A stretch of DNA of 64,000 nt from Streptomyces longispororuber (GCF_014656095.1 NZ_BNBT01000007.1:1-64000), one strand, 5' to 3'. Numbered from the stretch's first letter, positions 50,821 through 60,237 are shown. Notes: generated by a model not told the origin, from the letters alone. Numbers and translations: made by a program.

Positions 50821-52077
50821 TTACCAGAAGTCGGGCAGGCTGTAGCGGTAGGTGTTGGTCATGTGCCAGTAGTGGTTGCCGTCGACCCAGACGGCCACGC
50901 CCCTGAGGAAGCGCACGACACGCGGGTCGGGGCAGGACGCGGCGAGCTCGGCGGCCGCGGCCTCGAACTCGTGCATGAGCTCGTTGTGGACCTCGACCGC
51001 CTTGAGGTAGCCCTCCTTGGCGGAGACGCCCTCGCGTTCGGCGATCACCACGGGCAGGTTGAGGTGCTTGCCGGGGCTCGCGAGTTCCTTCGTGTACGAG
51101 TACAGGTCGTTGACGATGGTGGTAGCGTTGCCGGCGAGCGCGATGACGCGCTGCATGGCGGGCAGCGCGTGCAGGTCGGCCGGGAGTTCGTAGCCGCCGA
51201 CGGTGTCGGTGATGGTGGGGCACGGGCGGAAGTTGTTGAACTGCCGCATGGCCAGGTACTCCCACACCTGCGGCACGTACTCCGTCTCGGCCCACGCCGC
51301 CTCCGCGAGGTAGCCCATGTGCAGCCGGGCCATGTCGTGCCGGAACCGGTCCGCCTGGGAGGGGCTGGCGAGCTGGACGAAGTACTCCATGGCGGAGGTG
51401 TACGCGCGCCGCGGGGCGTCCGAGCCGAGCGACTCCAGCCAGGCCGGGGCGTACTCCTCGGTCGTGTGCAGCGGGTCGAGCGCGGTGTGCGCGAGCAGCA
51501 GCCTGCCGCCCAGGCCGACCGGGGAGCCGCCGTGGTCCTCGCAGTAGCAGTCGTCGACGGCGTTCTCCGCGACCATCAGCCGGGTGGCGGCCATCACGTG
51601 CTCGACGGTGGGCGCGTCGGGGTGGCAGGCGACCATGTACCGGCCGACGGAGAAGCCGTCGAACTGGTCCTCCCACTCCGGCGGGTAGGCCTCCACCTCG
51701 TCCACCGCCCACCTCTTGATCCGGTGGCTGACCTCCTCCACCCGTACGGGGTCGGGCTCCGGGACGGGGTGGTGGTAGAGGCCGGGGACCGGGCGGCCCT
51801 CGGCCGGGGGCGGCGGCTCGGGCGTCTCCGGCCGGGGCGGCTCGGGCGGCTCGGGGCGCGGCGCCGCGGGGGGCTCCGCGCGCGGGGCCCGGCTCAGGCC
51901 CGCCGTGCCGAGGCCGCTGGGGCCGCGCAGGACGCGCTCCAGGAGGGGCGCAGGGGTGGCGGGGGCCGCGGGGGCTTCCGGCGCGGGTGTGCCGTGCGCC
52001 TTCGCGAGGACGTAGGGCCCGATGTGGGACGTGGCGGCCGGGCTCACGGGCGGGGAAGGGGACCCGGGGTCGGGCAT
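50821..52077 (-). CDS. 2-methylisoborneol synthase
   Basis: 418 aa from ATG 52077, with GAGGAG upstream; the open upstream frame is discarded. Class I terpene cyclase converting 2-methyl-GPP to 2-MIB (earthy odour). The acidic motif DDCYCED is at 175-181 and the NSE triad NDLYSYTKE at 323-331. The first 110 residues are a Pro/Ala/Glu-rich disordered arm containing HIGPYVLAKAHGT; in family 2B encapsulin systems such an N-terminal extension loads the enzyme into the shell. It is followed by the methyltransferase gene. Confidence 0.96.
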   Translation of the reverse strand: MPDPGSPSPPVSPAATSHIGPYVLAKAHGTPAPEAPAAPATPAPLLERVLRGPSGLGTAGLSRAPRAEPPAAPRPEPPEPPRPETPEPPPPAEGRPVPGLYHHPVPEPDPVRVEEVSHRIKRWAVDEVEAYPPEWEDQFDGFSVGRYMVACHPDAPTVEHVMAATRLMVAENAVDDCYCEDHGGSPVGLGGRLLLAHTALDPLHTTEEYAPAWLESLGSDAPRRAYTSAMEYFVQLASPSQADRFRHDMARLHMGYLAEAAWAETEYVPQVWEYLAMRQFNNFRPCPTITDTVGGYELPADLHALPAMQRVIALAGNATTIVNDLYSYTKELASPGKHLNLPVVIAEREGVSAKEGYLKAVEVHNELMHEFEAAAAELAASCPDPRVVRFLRGVAVWVDGNHYWHMTNTYRYSLPDFW

Positions 52078-52118
52078 CCGTAGCTCCTCGTTCTGGTCGG
52101 GCTCGTGGGCTGGTCGGG

Positions 52119-53531
52119 CTAGTCGGGCCTGCGGGCGATCTGTACGTTCTCCAGCACGCCGAGCGCGTCGGGCACGAGGACGGCGGCGGAGTAGTACGCC
52201 GTCACCAGGTAGGACATGACGGCCTGCTCGTTGATGCCCATAAAGCGCACCGACAGGCCCGGCTCGTACTCGTCCGGCAGGCCGGTCTGGCGCAGGCCGA
52301 CGACGCCCTGCTTGTCCTCGCCCGTGCGCATGGCGAGGACGGAGCTGGTGTTCTCCTTGCTGATGGGGATCTTGTTGCAGGGCAGGATCGGCACCCCGCG
52401 CCAGGCCGGGACGTGCTGCCCGCCCACGTCGACGTGTTCCGGGTAGACCCCGTCCGCGTTGAACCCGCGTCCGATCGCGGCGATCGTGCGGGGGTGGGCC
52501 AGGAAGAACTTGGTGCCGCGGCGGCGGCAGAGCAGCGCGTCCATGTCGTCCGGGGTGGGCGGGCCGGAGTGCGGCTGGATGCGCTGCTTGGGGACGACGT
52601 TGTGCAGCAAGCCGAACGAGGGGTTGTTGATCAGCTCGTGCTCCTGGCGCTCGCGCAGCGCCTCGATCGTGAGCCTGAGCTGCTCCTCGGTCTGGTTCAT
52701 CGGCCCGTTGTAGAGGTCGGCGACGCGGGTGTGGACCCGCAGCACGGCCTGGGCCAGGGAGAGTTCGTACTCGCGGGGGCGGAGTTCGTAATCCACGAAG
52801 GTGCCGGGGAGCTCCGGCTCGCCGGTGTGGCCGGCGGACATCGCGATCTCGGCCTCCCCGTGGCGGTTCTGCCGCTGCCGGGTGCGGGAGGTGAACTCCT
52901 CGACGTGTTCCTGGAGGTGCGGCGCGGAGGACCGGACGGCGGCGAAGTCCTCGCGGGACAGGGTGAGGAGCGTGCCCGCGGTCTCGGCGGTGGCGGTGCA
53001 CTCCCAGGTGGCGTCGGCGTCGAGCAGGGCGTGGTCGCCGTACCGGTCGCCGTCGCCGAGCACGGCGACGTCGACGTCCTCGCCGTACTTGCCCGCGGCG
53101 GTCTGCCGGACGCGGCCGTGGGCGATCAGATGGATCTCCCCGGCGGGCGTGCCGCGCTCCACCAGCACCTCACCGGCGCGGAAGTCGCGCTGGACGCACC
53201 GGTCGGCGAGCGCGGTCAGCACGTCGTCCTCGTCGAAGCCGCGCAGGACGGGCAGTTCGCCGAGCTCGCGGGGGATGACGCGGACGTCCGCTCCGTCCTG
53301 GAGGAACTCGATGCGGCCGTCCCCCACGGTGTACGTGAGGCGGCGGTTGACCCGGTAGGCACCGCCCTTGGTCTCCACCCAGGGGAGCATCCGCAGCAGC
53401 CAGCGGGAGGTGATCTCCTGCATCTGCGGGGCCGACTTGGTCGTGGTGGCGAGGTTGCGGGCAGCCGTCGTGCCCAGGCTGGACCGCGGTTGCGGCGCCT
53501 GCCGCGCCTCCGGGTCGGCGTCAACGCTCAT
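52119..53531 (-). CDS. Family 2B encapsulin shell protein with cyclic-nucleotide-binding domain
   Basis: 470 aa, first gene of the 2-MIB operon, 41 bases before the synthase. The N-terminal arm and HK97-type shell fold (about 20-85 and 235-470) are interrupted by a CAP-like cNMP domain (about 90-205). That domain has [22 protein letters not shown] and, further on, [19 protein letters not shown]. The shell part includes [38 protein letters not shown] and [17 protein letters not shown], diagnostic of this EshA-related family. It should assemble into a protein compartment enclosing 2-MIB synthase, possibly gated by cyclic nucleotide. Confidence 0.94.
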   Translation of the reverse strand: MSVDADPEARQAPQPRSSLGTTAARNLATTTKSAPQMQEITSRWLLRMLPWVETKGGAYRVNRRLTYTVGDGRIEFLQDGADVRVIPRELGELPVLRGFDEDDVLTALADRCVQRDFRAGEVLVERGTPAGEIHLIAHGRVRQTAAGKYGEDVDVAVLGDGDRYGDHALLDADATWECTATAETAGTLLTLSREDFAAVRSSAPHLQEHVEEFTSRTRQRQNRHGEAEIAMSAGHTGEPELPGTFVDYELRPREYELSLAQAVLRVHTRVADLYNGPMNQTEEQLRLTIEALRERQEHELINNPSFGLLHNVVPKQRIQPHSGPPTPDDMDALLCRRRGTKFFLAHPRTIAAIGRGFNADGVYPEHVDVGGQHVPAWRGVPILPCNKIPISKENTSSVLAMRTGEDKQGVVGLRQTGLPDEYEPGLSVRFMGINEQAVMSYLVTAYYSAAVLVPDALGVLENVQIARRPD

Positions 53532-54214
53532 CGGTCAGGGTCTCCTTCGTCAGGGCCACGCGCGTGCCGGCGGGGCCACGCGTGTGTCTCGGAGCAGCGA
53601 ACGGCATACCTGCGCACAAGTACGGAAAGGGGGAACCGGGTGCCAATGCCGGTGAATCCGTCCAGAACTCCGGGAACCGTAACGGCACTTGTGCCCGGCC
53701 CACCCGGGAAAGAGGCCGGTATTACTTCGATGCGGTGAGCTTGGCCGACGCGGTGTTTGGCGCCGGGACCACCGGGTTTTCGGACACCGGCGCGCACGCC
53801 CGCGGCAGAGGCGCGCGGGCGCGCCCACCTCGGTGCCCCGGCGCCTCGACCGCAGCCGACGGGTGGGCACCGTGCGCCTGTCCCGGCCGCCGGGCGCTGT
53901 CCGCGGGGGCGTTTTCCGGACCTCCGGGCGTCGAACGTGATCACGATGGCCTGCCGTCCGTACGGCGTCTGTTCGGACGCGGCACGCCCGCAGCCGACGA
54001 CGGCGGCGCGTGCGACGCGCGGCCAGTCGCCGCAGGGCGGCCCGTCTCCGACGACGGCGCCCCGACCGCCCGCATGTCTGGCCCTGGACGACGCCCCTCC
54101 CCCGTACGGCCCCCGGCTGCCGTACGGGCACCTCGTCCCGCCGAGGCCGGGCGGCCGCGCCTCATCTGGGCCGTTTAGGATTCGACCATTCCACTGCTCA
54201 GCCCGGAGGTGCCG
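53532..54214. other. Long intergenic region upstream of the 2-MIB operon
   Basis: About 680 bases. It contains an inverted pair GCACAAGT (53614-53621) and ACTTGTGC (53687-53694), 65 bases apart, in front of the encapsulin gene, possibly a looping operator. Several overlapping frames stay open between 53560 and 54180 but none has a ribosome binding site, so I call no gene. Confidence 0.5.
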
Positions 54215-54715
54215 ATGTCCGTGCCGGAGACGCCCCGCCTCCTGCTCTCCCTCGACGAGCTCGTCCCGTCCGCGTCCTCCGCGCGGGGCGGCGCGCTGTG
54301 GAAGCTGGCGGAGCGGCGACGGCAGCTCGACGCCAACCTCATCAGGCTTCCTGCCTCCGGCAGCGTGGCGCTGCACGTCGAGAACGCCCTGGACGTCCTG
54401 CTCGTCGTGGTCGCGGGCGACGGCCACCTGGACGGTGACGACGCCTCGCTCCCGCTGACCACCGGATCCGTGGCCTGGCTGCCGCGTTCTTCGCGGCGCG
54501 GGCTGCGGGCGGGGTCCGACGGCCTGGTGTACCTGACCGTGCACACGCGCCGTCCGGGAATGGGCATCGCCGGCCCCGCCGCGGCGGCGGAGGGCGGGGA
54601 GGCCCCGTGCGCCCTGGACCGGGTCTGCCCGCACTGCGGCACGATGCGCGCCGAGGCCCGGGCCCCCTTCTGCGCCTGGTGCGGGGAGCGGCAGGACCCG
54701 AACGCCGACCGCTGA
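54215..54715 (+). CDS. Cupin-like protein with C-terminal zinc ribbon
   Basis: 166 aa from ATG 54215, with GGAGG 5 bases upstream. The middle (about 40-110) has the strand pattern of a cupin barrel (LDVLLVVVAGDGHLDGDDASLPLTT, then a GSVAWLP turn). The C-terminus holds a rubredoxin-like zinc ribbon CPHCG ... CAWCG. The combination suggests ligand sensing or protein interaction rather than catalysis. It lies 82 bases upstream of the M24 gene, same strand. Confidence 0.75.
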   Translation: MSVPETPRLLLSLDELVPSASSARGGALWKLAERRRQLDANLIRLPASGSVALHVENALDVLLVVVAGDGHLDGDDASLPLTTGSVAWLPRSSRRGLRAGSDGLVYLTVHTRRPGMGIAGPAAAAEGGEAPCALDRVCPHCGTMRAEARAPFCAWCGERQDPNADR

Positions 54716-54797
54716 GCCGCCGCGCCCGTTGCCCGCGCGCGTCCGCGTCGCCCGCGTCGTCCGCGCCGCCCGGGCCCCTGGTGCACACTGGGACGGC

Positions 54798-55970
54798 ATG
54801 ACGCGATCACTGAGCCCGACCGTCCAACAGCAGGTGAGCGAGCCGGAGTTCCCCCCGGAGGAGTACGCGCGGCGGCTGTCCGCCGTACGGCTCGCGGCCG
54901 AGCGGCAGGGTCTGGCCGCGGTGCTGGTCACCGCCCCCGAGGACGTCCACCACCTGACCGGTCTCGACCATCAGGGGCACTTCGCCGTGACCGGGCTGCT
55001 GGTGCCGCTGGACGGCGTGCCCGTCCTGGTCGAGCGCGCGATGGAGGCCCCGACGGCGGCCGCGCAGACGCACGGCGTGGGCCACCGCGGCTACGGCGAC
55101 GCCGAGGACCCCGCCGAGGCGCTGCTCGACGTCCTCACCCAGCTCGTGGCGCCCGGGAGCGCCGTGGGCTACCAGGCCGCCGCGCCGAACCTGCCGCCCG
55201 CCGTCTGGGACCGGCTGCGGGGCTCGGCGGCCGTCCGCTGGACGCCCTGCGACGACCTGCTCGCCCAGGAGCGGCACGTCCACACGGAGCGCGAGATCGT
55301 CCGCATCCGCGAGGCCGCCCGGCTGTCCGACACGGCCATGGCGGCGGGCCTCGACGCCGCCGCCGCGGGAGCGCGGGAGTGCGAGGTCGCCGGGGCGGTG
55401 TACGCGGCCATGCTGGACGCGGGCGGCGACCTGCCCGCCTTCGCGCCGCTCGTCCGCAGCACCGAGCGGCTGACACAGGAGCACCTGACCTGGTCGCGGC
55501 ACCGGTTCCACCCGCGCGACGCCGTCTTCCTCGAACTGTCGGGGGCGCGGGGCCGCTACCACGCGCCCCTCGCCCGCCTGCTCCACCTGGACCGCCGCGA
55601 CGCCGCGCGCCACGCCCGCGCCGCCGAGACCTCGCGGGCGGCGATGGCCGCGCTGCGCTCGGCGCTGCGTCCCGGGCACACCGCCGAGCAGGTCTTCCGC
55701 GCCTGGCACGCGGTCGTCGAGTCGGCCCTGGGCCGGCCGTACGCACGGCACCACTGCGGCTACCTGGTGGGCATCGGCTTCCCGCCCGGCTGGATGGGCG
55801 GCTCGCGCACCCTGCGCCCGGGCGAGACCATGCCGCTGCGTCCGGGCATGACGTTCCACATCCAGTCCTGGCTCCTCGACGACCGCCTGGGCACGCACGC
55901 CTTCTCGGACACCGCCCTGGTCACCGAGGACGGCTGCGAGGTGCTCACGCGGACGCCGCACACGGACTGA
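54798..55970 (+). CDS. M24 (Xaa-Pro peptidase/ectoine hydrolase-like) family protein lacking metal ligands
   Basis: 390 aa from ATG 54798. The creatinase N-terminal domain is at about 25-155 and the pita-bread domain at about 165-385. Where metallopeptidases carry the first metal Asp pair, this protein reads VFLELSGARGRYHAPLARLLHL (Glu and His instead of Asp), and the later Glu ligands are also replaced (GMTFHIQSWLLDD). This is the DoeA (ectoine hydrolase)-type arrangement, so hydrolysis of a small compatible solute or amide without a dinuclear metal site is more likely than peptidase activity. No ectoine genes are adjacent. Confidence 0.85.
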   Translation: MTRSLSPTVQQQVSEPEFPPEEYARRLSAVRLAAERQGLAAVLVTAPEDVHHLTGLDHQGHFAVTGLLVPLDGVPVLVERAMEAPTAAAQTHGVGHRGYGDAEDPAEALLDVLTQLVAPGSAVGYQAAAPNLPPAVWDRLRGSAAVRWTPCDDLLAQERHVHTEREIVRIREAARLSDTAMAAGLDAAAAGARECEVAGAVYAAMLDAGGDLPAFAPLVRSTERLTQEHLTWSRHRFHPRDAVFLELSGARGRYHAPLARLLHLDRRDAARHARAAETSRAAMAALRSALRPGHTAEQVFRAWHAVVESALGRPYARHHCGYLVGIGFPPGWMGGSRTLRPGETMPLRPGMTFHIQSWLLDDRLGTHAFSDTALVTEDGCEVLTRTPHTD

Positions 55971-56033
55971 GGGCCGGGGCCCGGCGGACGCCCCGTCCGG
56001 GATGCTCGTACGGGGCGCAGTACCGTAACGGAC

Positions 56034-56915
56034 ATGATCGCCAGAACCGATGAAGACGCGGCCGACGGGATCGTCGGGCGGGTGCTGGAGTGGGCGCGGC
56101 GGCGCCCGGACGTCCGGGCGGTCCTCCGTACGGGCTCGCGGGCGCGCCGCGACGGCACGGTGGACGCCTTCTCCGACCACGACATCGAGCTGTACACCAC
56201 CGACCCCGACCGGTACGACAGCGGCGACTGGGTGGAGGAGCTGGGCCCGGTCGTGGTGCAGGTCGGCCTGGAGGGACCGTGGGAGAACCCCGCGCGGCTG
56301 GTGTTCTTCGAGGGCGGCGTCAAGGTCGACTTCCAGGTGGTGCCGGCGGCCCGCCTGGAGAAGCTGGCCGCGGAGGGCCTGGACGAGCTGCACGAGCGCG
56401 GCTACGAGGTGCTGTGGGACCGCGACGGCGCGACCGCCGGGCTGCCGGAGGCCGGCGGCACGGTGGTGGCCGAACTCCCCGACGCCGAGGAGTTCGCGGA
56501 GGTCTGCGCGGAGTTCTGGTTCGAGGTGGCCCACCTGCCGCGCTGCCTCGCGCGCGGCGAGCTGTGGGTGGCCAAGTCCCGGGACGCGACCACGAAGGAA
56601 CTGCTCGAGTGCGTGATCGAGTGGCACGCCCTGACGCGCCGGGGCACCGGCCACGACGTCTGGTACGGCGGCACCCGCATGCGGCGGTGGGCGGCGCCCG
56701 GCGTGTGGGAGCGCCTGCCCGGCACCTTCGGCGGCTTCGACGCGGAGGACGCGCTGCGGGCCGCCCGCGCGACGGCCGACCTCTTCGCCGAGCTGGCGAA
56801 GGAGGTGGCAGAGGCCCACGGCCTCCCCTACCCCCACAAGGCCGAGCAGGCCATCCGCCCCACCCTCGAAACGGTCCCCGCCCTCGGCGATGACCCCGGG
56901 CGCACACGCCCCTGA
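56034..56915 (+). CDS. Aminoglycoside 6-adenylyltransferase-like protein (ANT(6)/AadE family)
   Basis: 293 aa from ATG 56034. The nucleotidyltransferase signature is intact: G34-S35 in LRTGSRARRDG and the metal-binding Asp48/Asp50 in FSDHDIELY. The C-terminal half carries the family features WFEVAHLPRCLARGELW and DVWYGGTRMRRW. Homologues adenylylate streptomycin at O-6, but many chromosomal actinobacterial members are uncharacterised, so resistance is only a possibility. It is 63 bases after the M24 gene. Confidence 0.85.
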   Translation: MIARTDEDAADGIVGRVLEWARRRPDVRAVLRTGSRARRDGTVDAFSDHDIELYTTDPDRYDSGDWVEELGPVVVQVGLEGPWENPARLVFFEGGVKVDFQVVPAARLEKLAAEGLDELHERGYEVLWDRDGATAGLPEAGGTVVAELPDAEEFAEVCAEFWFEVAHLPRCLARGELWVAKSRDATTKELLECVIEWHALTRRGTGHDVWYGGTRMRRWAAPGVWERLPGTFGGFDAEDALRAARATADLFAELAKEVAEAHGLPYPHKAEQAIRPTLETVPALGDDPGRTRP

Positions 56916-56937
56916 CCCGGGCGGCACGCCGTCCTGC

Positions 56938-56952
56938 ACAACCACTGGTTGT
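56938..56952. promoter_or_regulatory. Palindrome upstream of the MFS gene
   Basis: ACAACCACTGGTTGT, a perfect 15-bp dyad around a central C, just downstream of the adenylyltransferase stop and about 100 bases before the MFS start. Probable repressor operator; no cognate regulator gene adjoins it. Confidence 0.55.
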
Positions 56953-57052
56953 ACAAGGCTGGTGCTCAGTTGTTTGATCCCCGCACCCCACAGTCGCTTG
57001 GATGCCGGTGAGCAGCAGGCGGACGGCCGGAGCGGTGAGGGTGGCGGCGGGG

Positions 57053-58300
57053 ATGACGGGCAGGCGGACCCTGGGGCCGCACTTCGGACGGTTGTGGACG
57101 GCGTACGCGGTGAACGCGTACGGCACCTGGCTGGGGTTCGGCGCGTTCCCGCTGATCGCGGTCTCCGTGCTGCGCTGCGGCCCGGCCGAGGTGGCGGCGC
57201 TGGCCGCCACGGGGCGGGCCGCGGGGGCGGTGGCGGCGCTGCCGCTGGGGCCCTGGGTGGAGTTCCACCGCAAGCGGCCGGTCATGGTGGCGATGGACCT
57301 GACCCGGGGGCTGGCGCTGCTGAGCGTCCCCGCGGCGTACGCGCTCGGCCGGCTCACCTTCGTCCAGCTCCTCGCCGTCTCCGTCGTCGTCGCCACGGCG
57401 GGGATCGCCTTCACCGCGGCGAGCGGGGCGTACATGAAGGCGCTCGTACCGCCGGAGGGCCTCCTGGCCGCGAACGGCCGGTTCGAGGCCACGACGTGGA
57501 CGGCGACCATGGTCGGGCCCCCGCTCGGTGGGGCCGCCGTCGGGGTGTTCGGCCCGGTGACGACCGTGGTGGCCGACGCGGTCAGCCACCTGCTGTCGGC
57601 GCTGGGCATCCGCTCCCTGAAGGGTCCGGAGCCGCGCCCCGCGCGGACCGGCGGGCCGCGGGCGGGCGCACTGCTCGAAGGGTGGCGCCACCTGCTCGGC
57701 CACCCCTCGCTGCGCCCGCTGTTCCTGAACGCGATCGTGGTCAACGGTCTGATCATGGCCGGTGAGCCGCTGCTGGCCGTCCTGCTCCTCGACCGGTACG
57801 GGTACGCCCCGTGGCAGTACGGTCTGGTGTTCGCCGTGCCGTGTGTCGGCGGCCTGGTCGGCTCGCGCCTCGCGCACCGGCTGGTGGCACGGTTCGGGCG
57901 GCACACCACCCTGCGCGCGGCCGGGGCGCTGCGCGCGTGCTGGCCCCTCGGGCTGGCGTTCGCCGGGCCGGGTGTGCCGGGCATGGTGCTGGTCATCGTC
58001 GTCCAGTTCGGCCTGGTGACGTGCTGCGGCGTGTTCAACCCGGTTCTGGCCACCTGGCGGCTCGACCACACCGCCCCCGGTCTTCTCGCGCGCACCCTGA
58101 CCGCGTGGTCGGTGGGCACCAGCACCGGCATCGCCGCCCTGACCGCCCTGTGGGGCCTGCTGGGCGCGCTCACCGGCCCGCGTGCCGCGCTCGCGGCCGC
58201 CGGAGTCCTGCTCCTGTCGACCTCGCTGCTGCTGCCGCGCCGGGGGGACACGGAGGACCGGCCGCCGGTGGAGGCGGCCGGGGTCAGCCGCCGGCCGTGA
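57053..58300 (+). CDS. MFS transporter (MefA/DitE-like drug-efflux type)
   Basis: About 415 aa; ATG 57053 is chosen (GAGGGTGG upstream) over ATG 57002, which has no ribosome binding site. Twelve hydrophobic segments. The loop after TM2 reads GPWVEFHRKRPVMVAMDLTRG, the variant MFS signature of MefA/tetronasin-type exporters. The second half starts near 215 with WRHLLGHPSLRPLF, typical of this subfamily. It probably effluxes a macrolide- or polyether-like compound; substrate unknown. It is convergent with the GMC oxidoreductase, overlapping it by 17 bases. Confidence 0.87.
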   Translation: MTGRRTLGPHFGRLWTAYAVNAYGTWLGFGAFPLIAVSVLRCGPAEVAALAATGRAAGAVAALPLGPWVEFHRKRPVMVAMDLTRGLALLSVPAAYALGRLTFVQLLAVSVVVATAGIAFTAASGAYMKALVPPEGLLAANGRFEATTWTATMVGPPLGGAAVGVFGPVTTVVADAVSHLLSALGIRSLKGPEPRPARTGGPRAGALLEGWRHLLGHPSLRPLFLNAIVVNGLIMAGEPLLAVLLLDRYGYAPWQYGLVFAVPCVGGLVGSRLAHRLVARFGRHTTLRAAGALRACWPLGLAFAGPGVPGMVLVIVVQFGLVTCCGVFNPVLATWRLDHTAPGLLARTLTAWSVGTSTGIAALTALWGLLGALTGPRAALAAAGVLLLSTSLLLPRRGDTEDRPPVEAAGVSRRP

Positions 58301-59858
58301 CGATCCCGGCCAGGGCGTGCTCGGCGAGCGCGGTGATGGTCAGGGAGGGGTTGGCGCCGCCGACGCTGCCCGGCAGCAGCGACCCGTCGACGACGTACAG
58401 CCCGTGGTGGCCGTGCACCCGGCCGTGGAGGTCGGTGCACCGGCCGATGACGCAGCCGCCGAGGGGGTGGCCGGTGAACGGGTACGGGTTGCTGAGGGTG
58501 ACGGGCAGGGTGCCGGGGTTGGCGGCGGCGACGCGGGCGCTGTGGGCGCGCAGGGCCCGGGCGGCCTCCGCGGACTTGTCCGGGGTCCAGTCGGCGAGGC
58601 GGACGCGGCCGGAGGCACGTTCGTGGCGGAAGGTGCCGCGGTGGTCCCGGTCCACGGTCATGCCGAAGGTGACCACGGCCGGCAGCGCCTGGTACGTGGG
58701 CAGCACCCAGTTCTCGACCAGCAGGGGCAGGCTGTACTCGCGGTGCAGGAACACCGCAGAGGCGCTGGGCGAGCCCTGGCTGCCGCCGTGGAAGACGAGG
58801 GGCTGGCTGCGCAGGTCGAGCTGGTCCCCGTTGTCGCCGAAGCCGGTGCCGACGGCGGCGGGCAGGTCGGGCAGGTCGCCGCGGTCGCGGGCGGCGACCA
58901 GGAGGCGGTTGGTGTTGAGGGTGCCGGCCGCCAGGAACAGCAGGTCGCAGCTCAGCTCGAACCTCTCCACGACGGCCGCGTCGGGGTCCAGGCGGTGGAC
59001 GCCCACGCGGTAGCCCCCGCCCTTGCGCCGCTCCAGCGAGACCACCTCGTGCAGCGGGCGCAGTTGTACGTGGCCGGTGGCCAGGGCGGCCGGCAGATAG
59101 GTGCGGGTGAGGGATCTCTTCGCGCCGTTGCCGCAGCCGAAGTCGGAGTTGCCGACGGTGGCCGACCGCGGCGCGGTGCCCGCGAGTTCGCGGCGTACGA
59201 CGTCCCAGTCGAACGTCGACTCCAGCGGGAAGGGCGTCCACCCCGCCCGGCGGAGCTGGCGGTCCCACACCCGGGAGTGCGTGAAGGGGGTGGAGCGGTA
59301 GACGTCGTCGGGCATGCGGGAGGCGCCGAGCATGGCGTGGGCCTTGGGGAACCAGGTCCGGGCGAAGGCGTCGTAGCTCAGCCCGGCGGGGTAGAGCGAG
59401 GCGAAGTAGCGGCGGGGCGGGGCGAGCGTGACGCACGTGTAGACCACCGAGCCGCCGCCGACCGCGGCGGCGCAGGCGATGTCCAGGCCGGTCTCCTGGG
59501 ACACCTCCATGACACCCCCGCTCGGCCGTACCGGCACCGGGGGCATGGCGGGCCAGCGGGCGGTGCGGCGCCGCCAGAACATGGTGTCGGTGATGCCGTG
59601 GGCGGAGCCGAAGAGGTGCCGGTCGGGGGCGACCGGCCATTCCCGGCCGCGTTCGAGGACGAGTGTGTCGACGCCCGCCTCGCCCAGGCGCAGCGCGGCC
59701 ACGGAGCCGCCGAACCCGGAGCCGATCACGAGGGCGCGGAAGTGGGTGCGGCGGCCGTCGCGCGCGCGGCGGCCACCGCCGCGGGCTGCGGCCTCGCCGA
59801 GCCCGGCGAGCGCGCCGCTCGCCGCGAGGCCGAGGAATCCACGACGGGACAGGGGCAT
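58284..59858 (-). CDS. Tat-exported GMC oxidoreductase (cholesterol oxidase-like)
   Basis: 524 aa from ATG 59858, with GGAGGG upstream. The twin-arginine signal SRRGFLGLAASG is followed by the FAD-binding VIGSGFGGSVAALRLGEAG (about 44-62), a second flavin contact AAAVGGGSVVY and the GMC C-terminal motif YVVDGSLLPGSVGGANPSLTITALA with GHPLGGCVIG. Layout and spacing resemble class I cholesterol oxidases and related alcohol oxidases. It probably oxidises a sterol or bulky alcohol outside the cell. The 3' ends of this gene and the MFS gene overlap. Confidence 0.9.
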   Translation of the reverse strand: MPLSRRGFLGLAASGALAGLGEAAARGGGRRARDGRRTHFRALVIGSGFGGSVAALRLGEAGVDTLVLERGREWPVAPDRHLFGSAHGITDTMFWRRRTARWPAMPPVPVRPSGGVMEVSQETGLDIACAAAVGGGSVVYTCVTLAPPRRYFASLYPAGLSYDAFARTWFPKAHAMLGASRMPDDVYRSTPFTHSRVWDRQLRRAGWTPFPLESTFDWDVVRRELAGTAPRSATVGNSDFGCGNGAKRSLTRTYLPAALATGHVQLRPLHEVVSLERRKGGGYRVGVHRLDPDAAVVERFELSCDLLFLAAGTLNTNRLLVAARDRGDLPDLPAAVGTGFGDNGDQLDLRSQPLVFHGGSQGSPSASAVFLHREYSLPLLVENWVLPTYQALPAVVTFGMTVDRDHRGTFRHERASGRVRLADWTPDKSAEAARALRAHSARVAAANPGTLPVTLSNPYPFTGHPLGGCVIGRCTDLHGRVHGHHGLYVVDGSLLPGSVGGANPSLTITALAEHALAGIVTAGG

Positions 59859-60237
59859 GGGCCCTCCGAGGGGTGAGGTGCGTGCGGTGGAGCGGGCGGA
59901 AGACGGGCCGGGCGGAGGACGGGGCGGGGACGGTGAGACGGGACGGCAGGGCTGCGGACGCCCGGGAACGCCCGACGCCCGACGCCCGACGCCCGACGCC
60001 CGACGCCCGACGCCCGACGCCCGACGCCCGACGCCCGACGCCCGACGCCCTGCCAACGCCTGACCGGTGGGGCCGGTCACTGTCGCCGTACGCCGGGTTC
60101 CGGCCGGGGGCGGCACCGTACGGGCGGCGGGGCGCGGAACGTTCCGGCGTGCGCGCGCGTCCTCAAGGACGGACGAACGTGTCGTCCGGTGACAAGCGCG
60201 ACGACCACGAGCCGTCGTCGTGGGAAGTGAGCAAGCC
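59859..60237. other. Divergent intergenic region holding the heptamer array
   Basis: About 380 bases between the GMC oxidoreductase and the hypothetical gene. Apart from the heptamer array (59974-60050) and purine-rich sequence near 59880-59930, it shows no gene; two promoters are expected. Confidence 0.5.
59974..60050. repeat. Eleven perfect tandem heptamers (GACGCCC)
   Basis: Eleven uninterrupted exact copies of the 7-base unit GACGCCC, 77 bases in total, about 116 bases upstream of the GMC oxidoreductase start and about 190 bases upstream of the divergent hypothetical gene. A perfect array of this kind is prone to slippage, so copy number may vary between strains. Confidence 0.95.

Noticed and set aside
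52119..53531. CRP/FNR-type transcription factor
   Set aside because: A cNMP domain is present, but there is no C-terminal winged helix; the remainder matches the encapsulin-type shell family found next to 2-MIB synthases.
53564..54178. 204-codon plus-strand frame upstream of the cupin-like gene
   Set aside because: No ribosome binding site, low-complexity Gly/Arg/Ala composition and no recognisable motif, so the stretch is described as intergenic.
56320..59640. Very long open frame on the minus strand (over 1,100 codons) across the adenylyltransferase, MFS and GMC oxidoreductase region
   Set aside because: It is a GC-driven shadow frame: Arg/Pro-rich, without domains or ribosome binding site, and three well-supported genes occupy the same DNA in other frames.
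59968..60052. Heptamer array considered as a CRISPR array
   Set aside because: Units are 7 bases with no spacers and no cas genes nearby; it is a simple tandem repeat.
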